Program-made: the position numbers and the translations under genes
DNA from: Todiramphus chloris collaris
Taxonomy: Eukaryota > Chordata > Aves > Coraciiformes > Alcedinidae
Direction of reading: 5' to 3'
Assembly (NCBI GenBank): GCA_025345505.1
Contig: JANVCC010000062.1
Coordinates: forward strand, 14,610,809-14,674,808
DNA length: 64,000 nucleotides
The notes under the pieces: generated by a model
What the model saw: the letters and a program-made list of their open reading frames with translations, nothing else
The model's database searches: none
Told to the model about the DNA's origin: nothing
Shown: in pieces, positions 11,801 through 24,850 of the stretch
Layout of the letters: the number at the start of each line of letters is the position of its first letter
Position numbering within the stretch: the first letter of the stretch is position 1

Positions 11801-14029
11801 TGAGCCTGTCACTGAAACTTGAGCAAGAAGGAGCATCTCTTGCCTTCCTCTGGGATTTAGCCACCTGACTCCTGCACTGCAAATACAAACTCCTACTATT
11901 GAAAGATTCAGATCATCAGATTTCTTCTAGGGCCCAAACTGTGACGGTGTCTCTTTTCAAAAACACTGGGGGCTTTTCCTTCAAAAGGACACAGTTAGCT
12001 CTTAGTTCACTGATTAGTTCATACAGTAAGGAAGAGACTAAAGCACCTAGAAAATAACTTCCCTACCTTCCAGGACCACATCTGAAAAATCATGGTTTAG
12101 GCTGTTCCCTGTAGCAACTGGTTCATTTTGCATCGCTTCAGACAGAATCACTGAAAAACCCACTGCATTTTGCTGCACCCCTTGCAGTGCTCTTGCACCC
12201 ATTCCAAGAGGCACCATTCAGCTTCCTGTTTTCAATGCTGTACAATTTCACCAATTTAATGCTCTGGACTTAAATTGTCCATGCATATGCCTGCCTCAGG
12301 TTGAATTAGATTAGAAAATTTCAGCTAAAACCTTTGCTTAAGTCTTAAGAGAAATTTTCTCCTTCCCTTGAGTTAAATAAACAACAGCATTTTTTTTTTC
12401 CTCTGGGATTTGTTACTTTGCAATAGAAACCTGAAATGTCTCAGAGCTTAGGTCTTTAATCGGGGATGGTCCTTTGCCATGCCTTAAGAAAATCTTCCCC
12501 ATTAATATCTCTCTGTTCTCACAAATCCATGGATCCATTCAAGGTAAATCTTCCTCACAGGCAACAAACGAAGCAAAAATGCAAGTATCTCACTACAGAA
12601 TCCTGTACCATCCCTAGAACCCACCCAACCTGATCAAGATGAAAAGGAGGGAGTCACATGGGAAAAATATTAGAGGACAATATAACTTAAAGGTTTGGTT
12701 ATTGATACAGTCTTCGAAGCACGTAGCCAAAGGGCTCAAACCGTGATTTCACAAAACACCTCACTTCTGGAATTTTGCAACTTCTCAGATTTGAGCTTGC
12801 AGCCTTAAGAACATTATTGCAACATCTTCTGAGTGTTATTACACATGCACAGTCACCTTCTAAGAGCATTTACCTGCAACAGGAATTATGTGGTGTCACG
12901 TGTGATGATCTTTTAAAGATTTACTGTGGACTAAAGCTAAAGCCATATATATATAATACTACAAGTACTACACTACAAAAGAAATGGATTAAAACCCACA
13001 ATATATTCTAATTTATCGACACAACATAAAATACACTGGTTTATTTTATGCCTCTTTTAAGGCTGTTTTTAGGCATTTCTGTAACAGGCTGAGTGGCCAT
13101 TTGCTTATCCCACAGTTCACATCTTCATGTTTACTTGAGCCCAGTTAAAGCAATGGAATATACACATGATCCATAAAGACAAACAGTACACTTAATTAGA
13201 TATGTAACACGGCTAATGAAGGCAGACAAATATTTCCAGCTTTCTATAAGCATAGCAGGAAATCAAACCACATATTAGTAGGGAGGCATTTTGCACTCTA
13301 TTTATACAATCAAAGGTACATTTAACAGCTATTAACAACAGAGATCCTCATTTGTTACTCGCCTTGTTTATAGGCCTTCAGAACAAGAAAGAAAACAAGA
13401 CCATGTATCACAGCCTTCCAGAAACATTACGACTTCCTTTTATTCACAGTAGTTAAGAGTAAACGGAAAATTCATTTAATGTAAAACAAAGCAACATAAT
13501 TCTGCTAATGCCAACCTCTACTTTCACTCTAAATGTTCATTGAAAAAAACGCTGAACCCTCTGGGGCACCAAGTGCAGGCTACTGGCCAGGGACCTTCCT
13601 AATTTTCTTCTTGCATAGAGATGGGAAATGACTGCTCCAGACACAAAATGAAGGAGTATTAAGAAAATCTTGGCAAGGTGGTAACAGAAAAGTCATTTTA
13701 AAGCATCTCCTTTTCACTTTGCACCAACCAATACACATCCTAAAAATGCCAAGGGCAGTAAAACACTTCAGGAGTTGCACCAAGGGAGCCTTCGGGAGGG
13801 CCCGATAACCCTTACAGAAGAGAAATGAAGGCCTGTGTTTGTAACTACAAACCACATTTCCCAGTTTGTGGTACTCAGAAAGTAAAAGTAAGACCAGTCA
13901 TGGCCTTAAGTAAAAAGGTAATACCTTAAGAAAGGTAAGACTATCTTTAATTACTAAAGGCTGCAATTAAGTCCCCACTCAGCATGGTCTTAGGGCTGCA
14001 CTAGCCCAGCTTCCTCACTGTCCCATCCC

Positions 14030-14170
14030 AACTGGCACCTGACCACCTTGGACAACCTCTATAGGCCCTCTGCATCTTCTCAGTAACGTTCCTGTGCCAG
14101 GGAGCCCAACACTTGGATTCCAAATGCCATCTCAAAACCACCACCCCAAGCTGCATTGTGAGAAAGTTGG
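14030..14170 (-). mobile_element. Possible CR1 LINE fragment
   Basis: The segment 'tgtgccagggagcccaacac' followed by 'ttggattccaaatgc' resembles the reverse complement of the CR1 segment that reads, in this orientation, 'tgtgctggggagcccagaac' then 'tggacgcagtactcc'. The preceding 'ggccctctgcatc' also fits weakly. This is a hint only; the match could be chance. Confidence 0.35.
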
Positions 14171-15913
14171 AAGAAATGTTTCCCATGCTTCCACGACTGA
14201 CGTGAGAAAAGCTCTCATTCCTGACCTGTGTCCATTACTTACCCTCTTAGCTCCAAAGACATTTCTTGCCTCGATTAGCTACCTCAAAAGCCCCTGTCCC
14301 ACATCTCACAGCTAAACACAGTTCCTGGTAATTCTTCTCCTTAGAAACAACTGCCTTCTACTACCTTTGGTAGCTCTGCAATTAATACACTGTTAAATAT
14401 GTAGAAGATGAGGCCACTGTCTTAACGCACCTATCCGGTTTTGATGTTTATTTTGCACTCCATGACATTCCAGCTGCTTTTGCCAAATGGATGCTAACTT
14501 CAACCTCAGTATACTTATGCAGGCACTTACACTCCAGGACTGCAGCATAAAAAGCTCACAATTGATCTCGACTTCTGAGAGATGCTTCCAGCTGCAGTAT
14601 CAAGAATGTTAGCAACGCACACACACTTTTATTTACAACTGGGATTGATTTCCGTGTCCAATAAATTTTGACCCCCCAGGTGACTTTCTTGAGATGAGGG
14701 AAAGCTGGTGCTTTGTTTGAACTTTTAGTCTGCATCTCCCCAGTGAGAACTGAACTCTTCCAAGTTCACATTTTCGCTTCGCTTTAGCTAGAGATACTTT
14801 TCCTGTGATGATTCTCTAATGTCCAAGTCACAGTGGAGATGCTTTCAACAAAGAAAATGACTTACACTACATCTGCAACCACATTCAGTGAATCACCAGT
14901 TCCTCCTCTTAAAAAAGAACATAAAACCCCACCAAGTAAAAACCCAAATGATCATCCTTTGATATTGTCTCACTACATTAATTATTTATGAATTTCCAAA
15001 TCAAAGAAAGACTATTAAGATGGTCAGCAACAAAGCACCTTCTCCAAGAAAACTATTTCAGAACCCTTCAGGAGACTGAGCAGTAAGTTATTTTTTGCTC
15101 ATTCTTTTTCAGCGCTGTTTTTTTTTTCCCCTTCTTCTTCCTCCTCCTTCAAGAGCACCTATATCCTATTGATTATGGCTCATTTTTACTTCTACAAAAA
15201 AACCCCAAACCTTCTGAGATAATCATATGACATGACCCCAGTTTGACGGCCTGTGCAGTCACTTAAACGTTGACCTCACTGTCTTGAAATAAACACTAGG
15301 TGAATGGAACACAAATTAAATACACTCATCAAAAGCAATGCACTAAAACAGAAACTTAAAACATGAAGGAACACACATACTCAGAAGGAATGGTTCCTTG
15401 GTTCCTTTTTTTTTTGTCTGAACACATCATAAAAGAAGTTATGTTTCATTACTTAAAAAACATTTTGGCTTCTTTCATGGTTGCAAAGAAGGGTAATTAA
15501 GACTGTCAAGAAAACACACTGAACAGCTGTATATTGTTAAGAAAAGCACCATAAAATGACTGCTCTGAAAAAAACCTGGCAATTTAAACAGTCACATTTC
15601 CTAGAAGTCAGATATTTTTCCAAGCTCCAGTAGATACGAAAAAGCATTTTTTTCTATAAAACTTGGTCACATATCAGTCATATTTCAAGCCAGCACAACA
15701 GTCCTGGTTTGAAAACACATCACATACATTAAGGAGATGCGGATGGCAGTAGCAAAGCTTTGCCAATTGAAAATTGAGTCACTGGGAAAAAAAAACACTT
15801 TTTAAGCCTGAATTAGCTGAAATTTTCTTAAGACTGCAGGTATGCCTGAAAACAAAATAAAGACAGAGTAATCCTTCCAGCCTGCACTGAAAAGGACCAG
15901 TAAGGAATACTTA

Positions 15914-16468
<555 letters not shown>

Positions 16469-16807
16469 CTGGAAGTATCTTTGCCCACTTCACCACCTGA
16501 ATCATCTGCTTGCCGGCCAAGCGGTTTAAGGTGGAAAGCAGGTACTCCGCTGTGTCTGGCTTCGAACTGTCGTATCCCGCGTACACAATCTCCGGTTCAA
16601 TGCTTTCAAGGATCTTAACAGGAGAGGGAGTAAGTGCTGGTGAGATAGCAGACATGTGGGGGACAAGTGCTGTGTTTACAGAGGGCTCGGTCACGGGCGC
16701 GATGTACGTCGTCCCTTCCTCGGGGCTCTGTGGTGGCGGCTGCTGCCGCTGCTGTGGCTGCTCCTCGTGCATCCCTTTCAATTTCCCCAGCTTTTTGGAC
16801 TTCCGGG
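16469..16807 (-). CDS. NR3C2: NR3C2 exon 5, hinge and start of ligand-binding domain
   Basis: This 339-bp exon starts after an acceptor TTTTCACAG and ends at a donor GTAGGACC. It encodes [19 protein letters not shown], then a short Gln/Pro-rich stretch (QQRQQPPPQ), then the MR-specific hinge ([21 protein letters not shown]) and the start of the ligand-binding domain ([19 protein letters not shown], then [15 protein letters not shown], ending KWAKILPG). The Asn and Gln in LNRLAGKQ match human MR Asn770 and Gln776, which contact the steroid. The Gln/Pro stretch is four residues shorter than the human one as I recall it, which accounts for this exon being 12 bp shorter than the 351-bp human exon. 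One substitution stands out: Tyr replaces the Asn before LLSTLN. The exon ends in phase 1 and joins exon 6 through a split glycine codon. No frameshift or stop is seen. Confidence 0.98.
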
Positions 16808-19800
16808 CTGTGAAAATGAGCAGCACAAGAATCAAGTCAGTATGGAAAGCTGGTCTAACCCTGGCTTGATAACTAAAGGAAGCAGAAGTATCATCGCGAA
16901 GTTCTCAAGGGAAACAGGTGCAGGACCCTAAGAAATATCTCACTGCCTGCAGCATCACTGCACTGGAAGAAGGACCAAAAAGACACATATAAGCTCATTT
17001 TCATTGCTTTACTGGATGTTTTGATAAGTGACAGAATGTCCAGCATCTGTCTCCACACAGACATGCATAAAACATCCTAGTTACTGTGGTCGGTGCCAAT
17101 TAAACATTTCAGAAGTTTGTTTTGAAGCTTAAATGAACCACTTCTCCACGACAAGTCTGCAATTGACGTTCTCCATTGCATTTGGTCACCAAAAGAAATC
17201 TCCCTGAAAATGCCTAAAATTAGCAGACCTGGAGCCCTCTTAAGCTTTTGAGTCCTAGTGCCCACCCTGGCTGTGCCTCAACTTGAAATGCAGTCAGTTC
17301 ATTCTGGGCAGCCTAAGATAGTCAAATCTCTTGGCTTTTGCTGCTTTGATATTTCTGTAAGAGCTCCGTCCTTGTTTCTTGACTAGTTCTGAAATAATGC
17401 TAAAAATACTTACCCAGTTAAAGGAGAAACAGTGAGCCTCATGTAACACCTTTCTCGCTGCTATCAACATTCCCCTAATGATTTGTCCTCCCTTTTATTA
17501 TTATTTTTTTCTTTAATGCTACCTTCCCTATTTTTCTTTACTAAGTATTCTTAGAAGAAGGCAACACTTATGTGCTTCCACTTTTGGCAGAGATGCCAGC
17601 CATTATCTGTGGGTTGCCTTCCCAACTTTGCCATGTGAAACAGAGATACATAAGCAGGCAGAAATCTCTGCTCCTGCACAGTAAAATGACCTGAAAAGAT
17701 CATTTAAGGAGGGTAAGGAATGGGAAATAAAAATCAAGAAAACTTAAAATAAATAAAGTAAAAATCCAAACCAAGAGCCCATTAACCCCCTTTTAGCGAT
17801 AGGAAAATATAACTAAAACAATCTCTAAAATCAATAAATAATGAACTAAATATAAATGTTCACAGCTCTCTCAGAGTAACTTCTCTCAAGTGTAGTCTTT
17901 CTTATCTACCTGTACACAGCTAAAACCCTCGGGTCTGGACTTTAATCTTCCTGTTTCTTGATTATTCCAACATCCCTTTTAGAGGAATCAGTAAATAAAA
18001 GTCTCATCTGACTCCTACTTCAAATACTACTGCCAACACCCTTCTTAGGCCATGCCCTGTCTCAAGTCCATCTCCTCAAGTATTCTCCCCTGTCATCAAT
18101 TCCCTAAATATAGCACCGTTACTGCAGCTTTGGGATCCTTTCTGCTCAACTTCCATCTCAGCACTCCTCTCTTCTCCACTGTTGAAACATTCACCTCCAT
18201 TCCAGCCCAGCATGCAGTGACACTGCCTCCTGAGGAGTTTTCAGAGCTTGCTGTATGCGTTTCCTTACAGCGCAGAAAACTCCCCCCAAAGACCCACAGG
18301 AGTACCTCACTACTCTGCTACAAACTCCCTAAACCCCACGTTTTAAGAAAACCTTCCCCAGGAGCGGAGCTGCTGTTGCCCCGCGAGCACTGCTGGTGAC
18401 AACAGCCATCCGTGTTTCACCGTCCCCTTGGAGCTGGGGCTGCCTGCCCAGAGCCAGCGGCTGTGAGTGTGCTGGTAGCGCCTGCGAGGCAGGATACAGC
18501 CGCCCGGGGTACAGGACAACGCACGCCCAAGTGCAACAATAGCCTGTTGTTTCCAACACTTCCTCGCTGGGACGGTGCATTGAACTCTGAGGAGCTGGCT
18601 CATCCCAAGATCCAAAAGAAAAGCTTCCAAGAGTAAACATGGGACACTGCTATAGGAAACAGCCATGTCACCGCTCGTACACGAGATCCTGCAGGTGCCC
18701 AGTCAAACAGCCTCGCCTTGACTATCATCAAAACCTGAATGCTTTCATTACGACTGCAGCATGTATTGCCCTGAGCACTAAGAGCAACATCTGAACGTTA
18801 GTTTGATGATGTTCCCATCACACAATCCAAGAAGGATCTTCCTGGCTGATTGCAGTGTTCTAAGATCTACAGAGGACTTAAGAGATCTTTGTGTACCTTT
18901 CGTTCCTTTTCCTTCAGAGAGCTGAACACCATATCATTAATTCACCTACACCATGTTCCTCTGCTTTCAACAATTTCTTAATTTCTCTGTGCCTGCAAAC
19001 ATCCAGACCACGTGAGGCAGGTTGATTTATTTTTATTTTTCTTTTAATAAATGTATTAGATATGCAAACAAAAGTGTGCTGGTCCTAATAAAATTTAGTA
19101 TAAATGTCTGTTGTTCAACTATCCACATACACTTAACCCAAACTTCTTTATTACCTGAAACATTATGACAGATTACATAGGGAAACACAGGAATTGCTGT
19201 CATTTGAGTTTATAAGGAAGAAGCGAGACAAGTATCTGTCAGGAAAGGTTTCACTGCTGCTGGTCCTGTCTCTAGAGGCAGGACAGACAAGAAGACCCTT
19301 ACAGAAGTCCCTACCAATCCTATGTCTTACTCATCTATTACAAAACTCTTTAAAAAGCTCATTCAAACAATGAAGCAACCTCCTCCGGTGCATCAAGTTA
19401 CACGGATGCTGACATCTGTTCTTCAAGATGCAATTTCCGTTCCTAGTACCCACAAAAAGCCATTTTACAAAGCAACAGCTGATCAGACATTCTGTTAAAC
19501 AAGCTTTTTCCTAACTCTGCAAAATAAAACGGGGGGAGCTACAGGCAAAGCAGACAACTCTGATAAATGTAATTCTGAAAAGTAAGTGAAAATGGTGCTG
19601 TTCCCCATTTGGTGCAGTTGCACCTACGTGGCAATCTTCTGGTGAAATCTCTGGGACCATTAAATATAGTTTGCATTTCTCTTAGAAAGGCAAAGCTGAA
19701 CATACACGTTTTTCAACGAAACAAATTCCAAAAGCACAGCAAGGATGGCCAAGTTCAGCAGAATAACTGATCAGGAGTTAACAGGGCTATTGGCCACTGA

Positions 19801-20437
19801 AAAGAGAGTTTAAAAATAAGCCTGAAGGACTGGATAGAGATTAGTGTTTTCTGTTATTATTCATTAAGTTTTATCAGGCACTATTCTTTTTCTGCTATCA
19901 AAACAGGACTAAAAATAAAGAACTTTACATATCTTTCATGTCTGCAGAGGGGTTTAAAAAAAAACAACAAAACCAAAGCATTCTCACCATAACCACAGCA
20001 GAATAAGAACTATGAAATATATTGGTTTACCAACTCCATCAAGAATCTAGCAACACAGAGAACTGACTACATATTTATTAAGACATAATTTGGTATGTTC
20101 TATTCCCTAGGAGTTTTTCATTAAAAGAAAAAAGAAAGAAAATTCTTCCATGTATAATACTGGCATAAAAATGTGTTTTAGTTTCATTTTCTTGCATTAT
20201 AATGCCTTTAAAATGAAGCTGAGAAAAACATTACTGCTTGACAGTCATGTTTACAGTGAAGAAAACTGTATTTTTCATTTGGCTTTATGCCAGCACTGTA
20301 GCTCAACTGGTTTGGTAACTCCCACAGAAACCAACAACTAAAGATTAAACACAAACTCTGAGCAGTACGTACTCCAAGTCAGTCTTTGGAAGCTGTTTTT
20401 CACATTTGCTCTCCAGCTACACCAGGAACTGAGAAAG

Positions 20438-20451
20438 CCCCCCCCCCCCCC
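20438..20451. repeat. C14 homopolymer
   Basis: Fourteen C in a row, followed by GAACGGGTGGGGG. The count in such runs is prone to sequencing error. Confidence 0.9.
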
Positions 20452-22909
20452 GAACGGGTGGGGGAAAGCCGTGCTCACAGGGAACGTTTGAGAAGCCACA
20501 GGCTCCCCAAGCAGACCAGGAGATGAGGGAGGCATGGGGCACTTCACACGGCAAAGCTGCAGCCTGAAAGCCTGCTTGGGGTTAGGACAAGACTTCCATC
20601 CAAACGGCTGCACTGCCTGTGACTGCGTATGATCGCTAATTGCAGGGCTTCTTGCCCCTCCTGTCCAGCTTTCCTGCAGCCAGGATGTCATATTATAATC
20701 CTGGCATTTTTAAATCATCCAAGAAACAGTAATAGTTGAAGGAAGACAAACAGTAGTGAAAGACACCCTGCAGATATACCTGAGGTTAACACCTCAAATA
20801 CCCAACATGACTTCTGTTGAGTATTTTAGAAAGTCTTGTATACTGCAATAAAAATAATGGAAAATAAGGTGGGGCATCTGAAAAGTCACAAAGTGGAACT
20901 TTAAAAGGTAGGTCCAACAGACCTCTTCTGTAGCTCTAACAATAAGTTACAGTGCAGCAGAGGAATAAGTAAGCTACAAGTGTGTCCACAAATAGCTGTC
21001 CCTGTTCCTCTGGAAGCAACAGCAAACTTTTACCTGGATTCAGTTACGAGCAGGCCAGTGTCCAACACGTTCAAAGAAAAGCCTGCAAATTCTTCAAAAC
21101 CACACACTCTTCTGGTGTGCTTGGAAGACCTCAATGAGAGCAACTCAGAAACCTCAGCCTGCTTGTTTATCACCTTCAATGCCAGCCCCACCTGCCTAGA
21201 AAGGGATGATGGCATTGCTGCAGGGGCACAGAGGAAGGCTGAGATCCCATATTAAAACCACTTTGATCCAGTCGTAAGCACTGTTAAGACTGTAAGGCAA
21301 ATTACAATCTTTCCCCTCTTACTTCAGCCTCAGGATCTAGCAAAAGGACCAGACTTCATTGTTTGGAAACAGCTATTGGCAGAAGATGGGGGTGAATTTG
21401 TATTTGTACAACTGTTTCTTTAGTATTGCCCCTCCACCTGCAAGGCTCCCATCACAAAGCTGAAACAGGGGCCCTGCCGTTTCAGGACTGGGAGGTTTTG
21501 TGCCATCTGTAAAACACTGAGTAGGTTTCTGGTCATCTGCAACACTGAATGCTATTCTAGGTCATATAACAGGACATCAACTGGATGTGACCCTACTGTA
21601 AATTCTTTTCTCAATACAAAATAATGTGAACATCAGCTACAAATATGGAATTCCTGATTTTTAAAGGTTAAATTTGAGGTTTTAGAGTGGTCACAAGACA
21701 GATAAGCTACTATATGCTCTTTTCAAAAATACTGTAGTAAATTTACATGTGCTATACAAGTTGGGTCTATAGAGAGCAAATCTACACTCTCCTTGTCCCC
21801 AAGGAATATACACAGCTAAAATTAGGGATTCCAGACAGCCACACATCTGATAACTATTTTCCATAGGCTCAAAATTAATGATTTTAGTAGCGTTATTGTT
21901 AAAAAATGGGATTCAAAAATGCCAAATAACAAAATGCTATCGATAGTACATAGAAGAACCCATAACTATTATGATTTAATCAGGAGTTTTATAACAGTAA
22001 TATCTTGATTTCAGAATTATAGCAGCTTTTAAATTTATCAAATGAACAATCTAAAATGCCCTGCAAATTCATTCTGGCAGCCAGTGTTCTATAGTGAAAT
22101 CTGAAGTTTAGTAAATTATCTATAGTTCTATGTACAGTGAATTACAAGACTTGGCAATGATGACCCCCTGGAATCAGATTCATTTCTTTTGAAAGATGAT
22201 ATTCAGAGCTTGCCTTGCTGCCTATGAAAACACTAATTATTATTTGTATAGCTAAAGACAGGATATAGACAACTAAAAGCTTTATTTAGCACATAGGTAA
22301 AGCTCTGCCAGTGCCAGGACCAAACTGATCCTGACCTAGCAGATCTTTATTGTATCCATGTTGCAGAACATGCTTGAATCAGTAATTGATATCAAAATCA
22401 CATTTCTCCTTTCCACCCCAAGCCAAACGCTTGAGGGCTTCCCCGCGCACCCCTCCACTGCTTCCTGCCCCTCCTCTCCAGAACCAACCCAACCCACTTT
22501 GCCGCACTACAGCCACCAAAGGGTCAAGCTGCCAATTCTCCCCTTCATGCAGCTCTAACAGCCTTTGGGTAGCCTTTCCTCTGAGCCCTCACTAAGTGTA
22601 GACGCTGTCACTTGGTTCCACCTTTGTATAGAGAATTGCGCCACCAAAAAATGACACTTTTTCCTCCTCTGATTCTTTTCATCATATTTGCCTGGTGCCT
22701 TAGCCTCACTTCAGCAAGCTGACATCTGTTCTCATTAGCTATTTTACTGCTACCACAAATAGTGTTTCCCTTCCCCTAAATCTGTTGTATCTTGACATAT
22801 ATGAAAATTTTGATCTATCTTGGTACAGACATTTTTTCACTTAAGTGTCTAGCACAATGGGTATGAGATTTTGCTGAGAAATTTCTAGACAATAATACAG
22901 ACTTTATAC

Positions 22910-22932
22910 ACGCACACACACATATGCACACA
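22910..22932. repeat. Short CA microsatellite
   Basis: CA units broken by CG and TATG near the middle. It is imperfect and short. Confidence 0.7.
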
Positions 22933-24649
22933 AAGGCATGGAATCAAGTGAAAAGCAGTGGCGCAAACAAGATCTTACAGCATCATCCCATTCGCTCTAC
23001 AAAGTGCATTCAGCCCTGCCTCTTTTATTCTTCAGGAGGCAACAACTGAGCACCCTAAAGCCTCCATAAACCAGCTACCCACTTTGGGAAGCAAACCACT
23101 GCTTTTCAGGTAGAGCTGCAGGAGGCAAAAGACACTGAAACATGACTCCAAGCCTTGTCCCATGGCAATGTCCCATGCTCTTCTTCCCAAGAAGAATGTC
23201 CAGGTACAAACCTGGGAAACATGGACACTTGGGCGAGTCATTAGTTTGACTGGACAGGATGTAAATGAAAAGCAACCACTGAAGAAGGGGACAAGTTGTA
23301 CAGGGACTTAGAAGAAGAGCACAAGATTACTTTCTCATGTAAGATGCACTACCAAAAGGACACTGCTATTGCAAAGCAGCAGCCTTTCAAGGGTGATTTC
23401 TGCAGTGGCATATGCTGAAGAGACCAAGTAGTTTGTCTAAATATGTAAAGAAAGTCAGACAGACTAAAGCTGGTGAGGAAGAAAATAAAGGGCCTGCTTT
23501 CACACAGCAAAGTAAACCTTAAAATCTGTTTCTGACAGCTGTGATTCAGAGGAAATAGAAAGTGATAGAAAATGGCATCACTTGCCGTGAGTCTGAGGAA
23601 TCAGTGTAGTTTAATTAACAAAGCAATGAGAAGTTCCTTATTTCTTATCCTCCACCAGCAGAAGCAATCTTTTACTGGGCAATGGGCAATAAACTCCAAG
23701 CCAATGATTGAATTCAGTAGAATGAAATGGTAGGCATAACTGAAATAATTACATAGTTCGGCATTGCCAACATCATTCGCACTGCTTACTAATTAATAAG
23801 TAACACTTTAATTTGACATGATTGCGCAGCTTGAAGAGAAGGAATAAATGCACATGAAGTCTGATCTATGGGTATGTCATGTTTTAGATGTCTTGGGTCA
23901 GACCCTGCAAAGATCCAGGCAAACCCATAAATGTAATCCCTGGGTTTGGTTCCCATTCAGTACACCAAAAAGGGAGGTAAGACACAGATGAAAGTGCTCC
24001 TAATGCACGTTTTAATCTACATAATATTACACTATTTTCATATAAATGTCTACTGGTCCTTTCTTCTAGTTGGACTAAACTACTAATGTAACCAACTAAC
24101 TACGTAAGTATTTCCTGCTTTTTACTTCCCAGTATTTTGTTTCTCTTGGAACAGAATCTAACACAGACTGCAGTGCAACACTGCTCCAGCCAGCACTGTA
24201 AAAAAGGCACAGGAACAATACATGTGAAGCAGTTTATCCTCTTGCTTTGAGCAGAATCAACTACACTTTCGCCCAACCCAGTATGTTATTAATCTCCAGT
24301 AAAGGGAATTCTGCAATATCCCCCATCTTCCTCCAATATCTAAACACCCAGTTTTCCCCCAGCATCTCCAATGTCACATCATTTTTTCGGCAGTAAAGTT
24401 GATTTCTCTTCATCATTCCCCCAGTGGCCAGAAAGAACAACTTATCATTCTTGTCGCTGCTTTTACACCACTTTTTGTATTGAAAGACTGGTATCACGGC
24501 TTTCTTAATAAGTTTCTTCTACACTAAAATAAATTTAGTTTCTTCAACTCTTCTTTACAGATTTATGTTTTTTCCTAAGCTTCTTATTATCCTTGTTCTT
24601 CCTTGGGCAGTCTCTAATCTGTATAAACCTTTCTTCAAGCACACAAGAC

Positions 24650-24850
24650 GACATTTCAGGAAGGAAGATTCAGTTTAGATGTTAAGGAAACCTTTCTAAA
24701 TATAAAGGTCTGAAAAACTGGAATAGGTTATCAATGGACACAGCAGAGACTTCCACACTGGAGATCTTCAAGAAGAGACAAGAGGCGTGTCCATGAGGAA
24801 GGACACGGGTACTGCTAAACCCCACCAATGGGACCAGGAACATAGGTGAC
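24650..24850 (+). mobile_element. CR1 LINE 3'-region fragment
   Basis: The order 'gattcagtttagatgttaag', 'tggaataggttatcaatgg' and 'cacactggagatcttcaag' tracks the CR1 3' part (a first block 'tttagattggatattagg', then 'tggaacaggctgcccaggg', then 'ccctggaggtgttcaa'). It is clearly diverged. The start is approximate and the end is lost in unrelated sequence. Confidence 0.8.

Noticed and set aside
11292-11888. Cluster of overlapping frames of 87-141 codons on both strands
   Set aside because: Several frames are open at once, which points to GC-rich composition rather than a gene.
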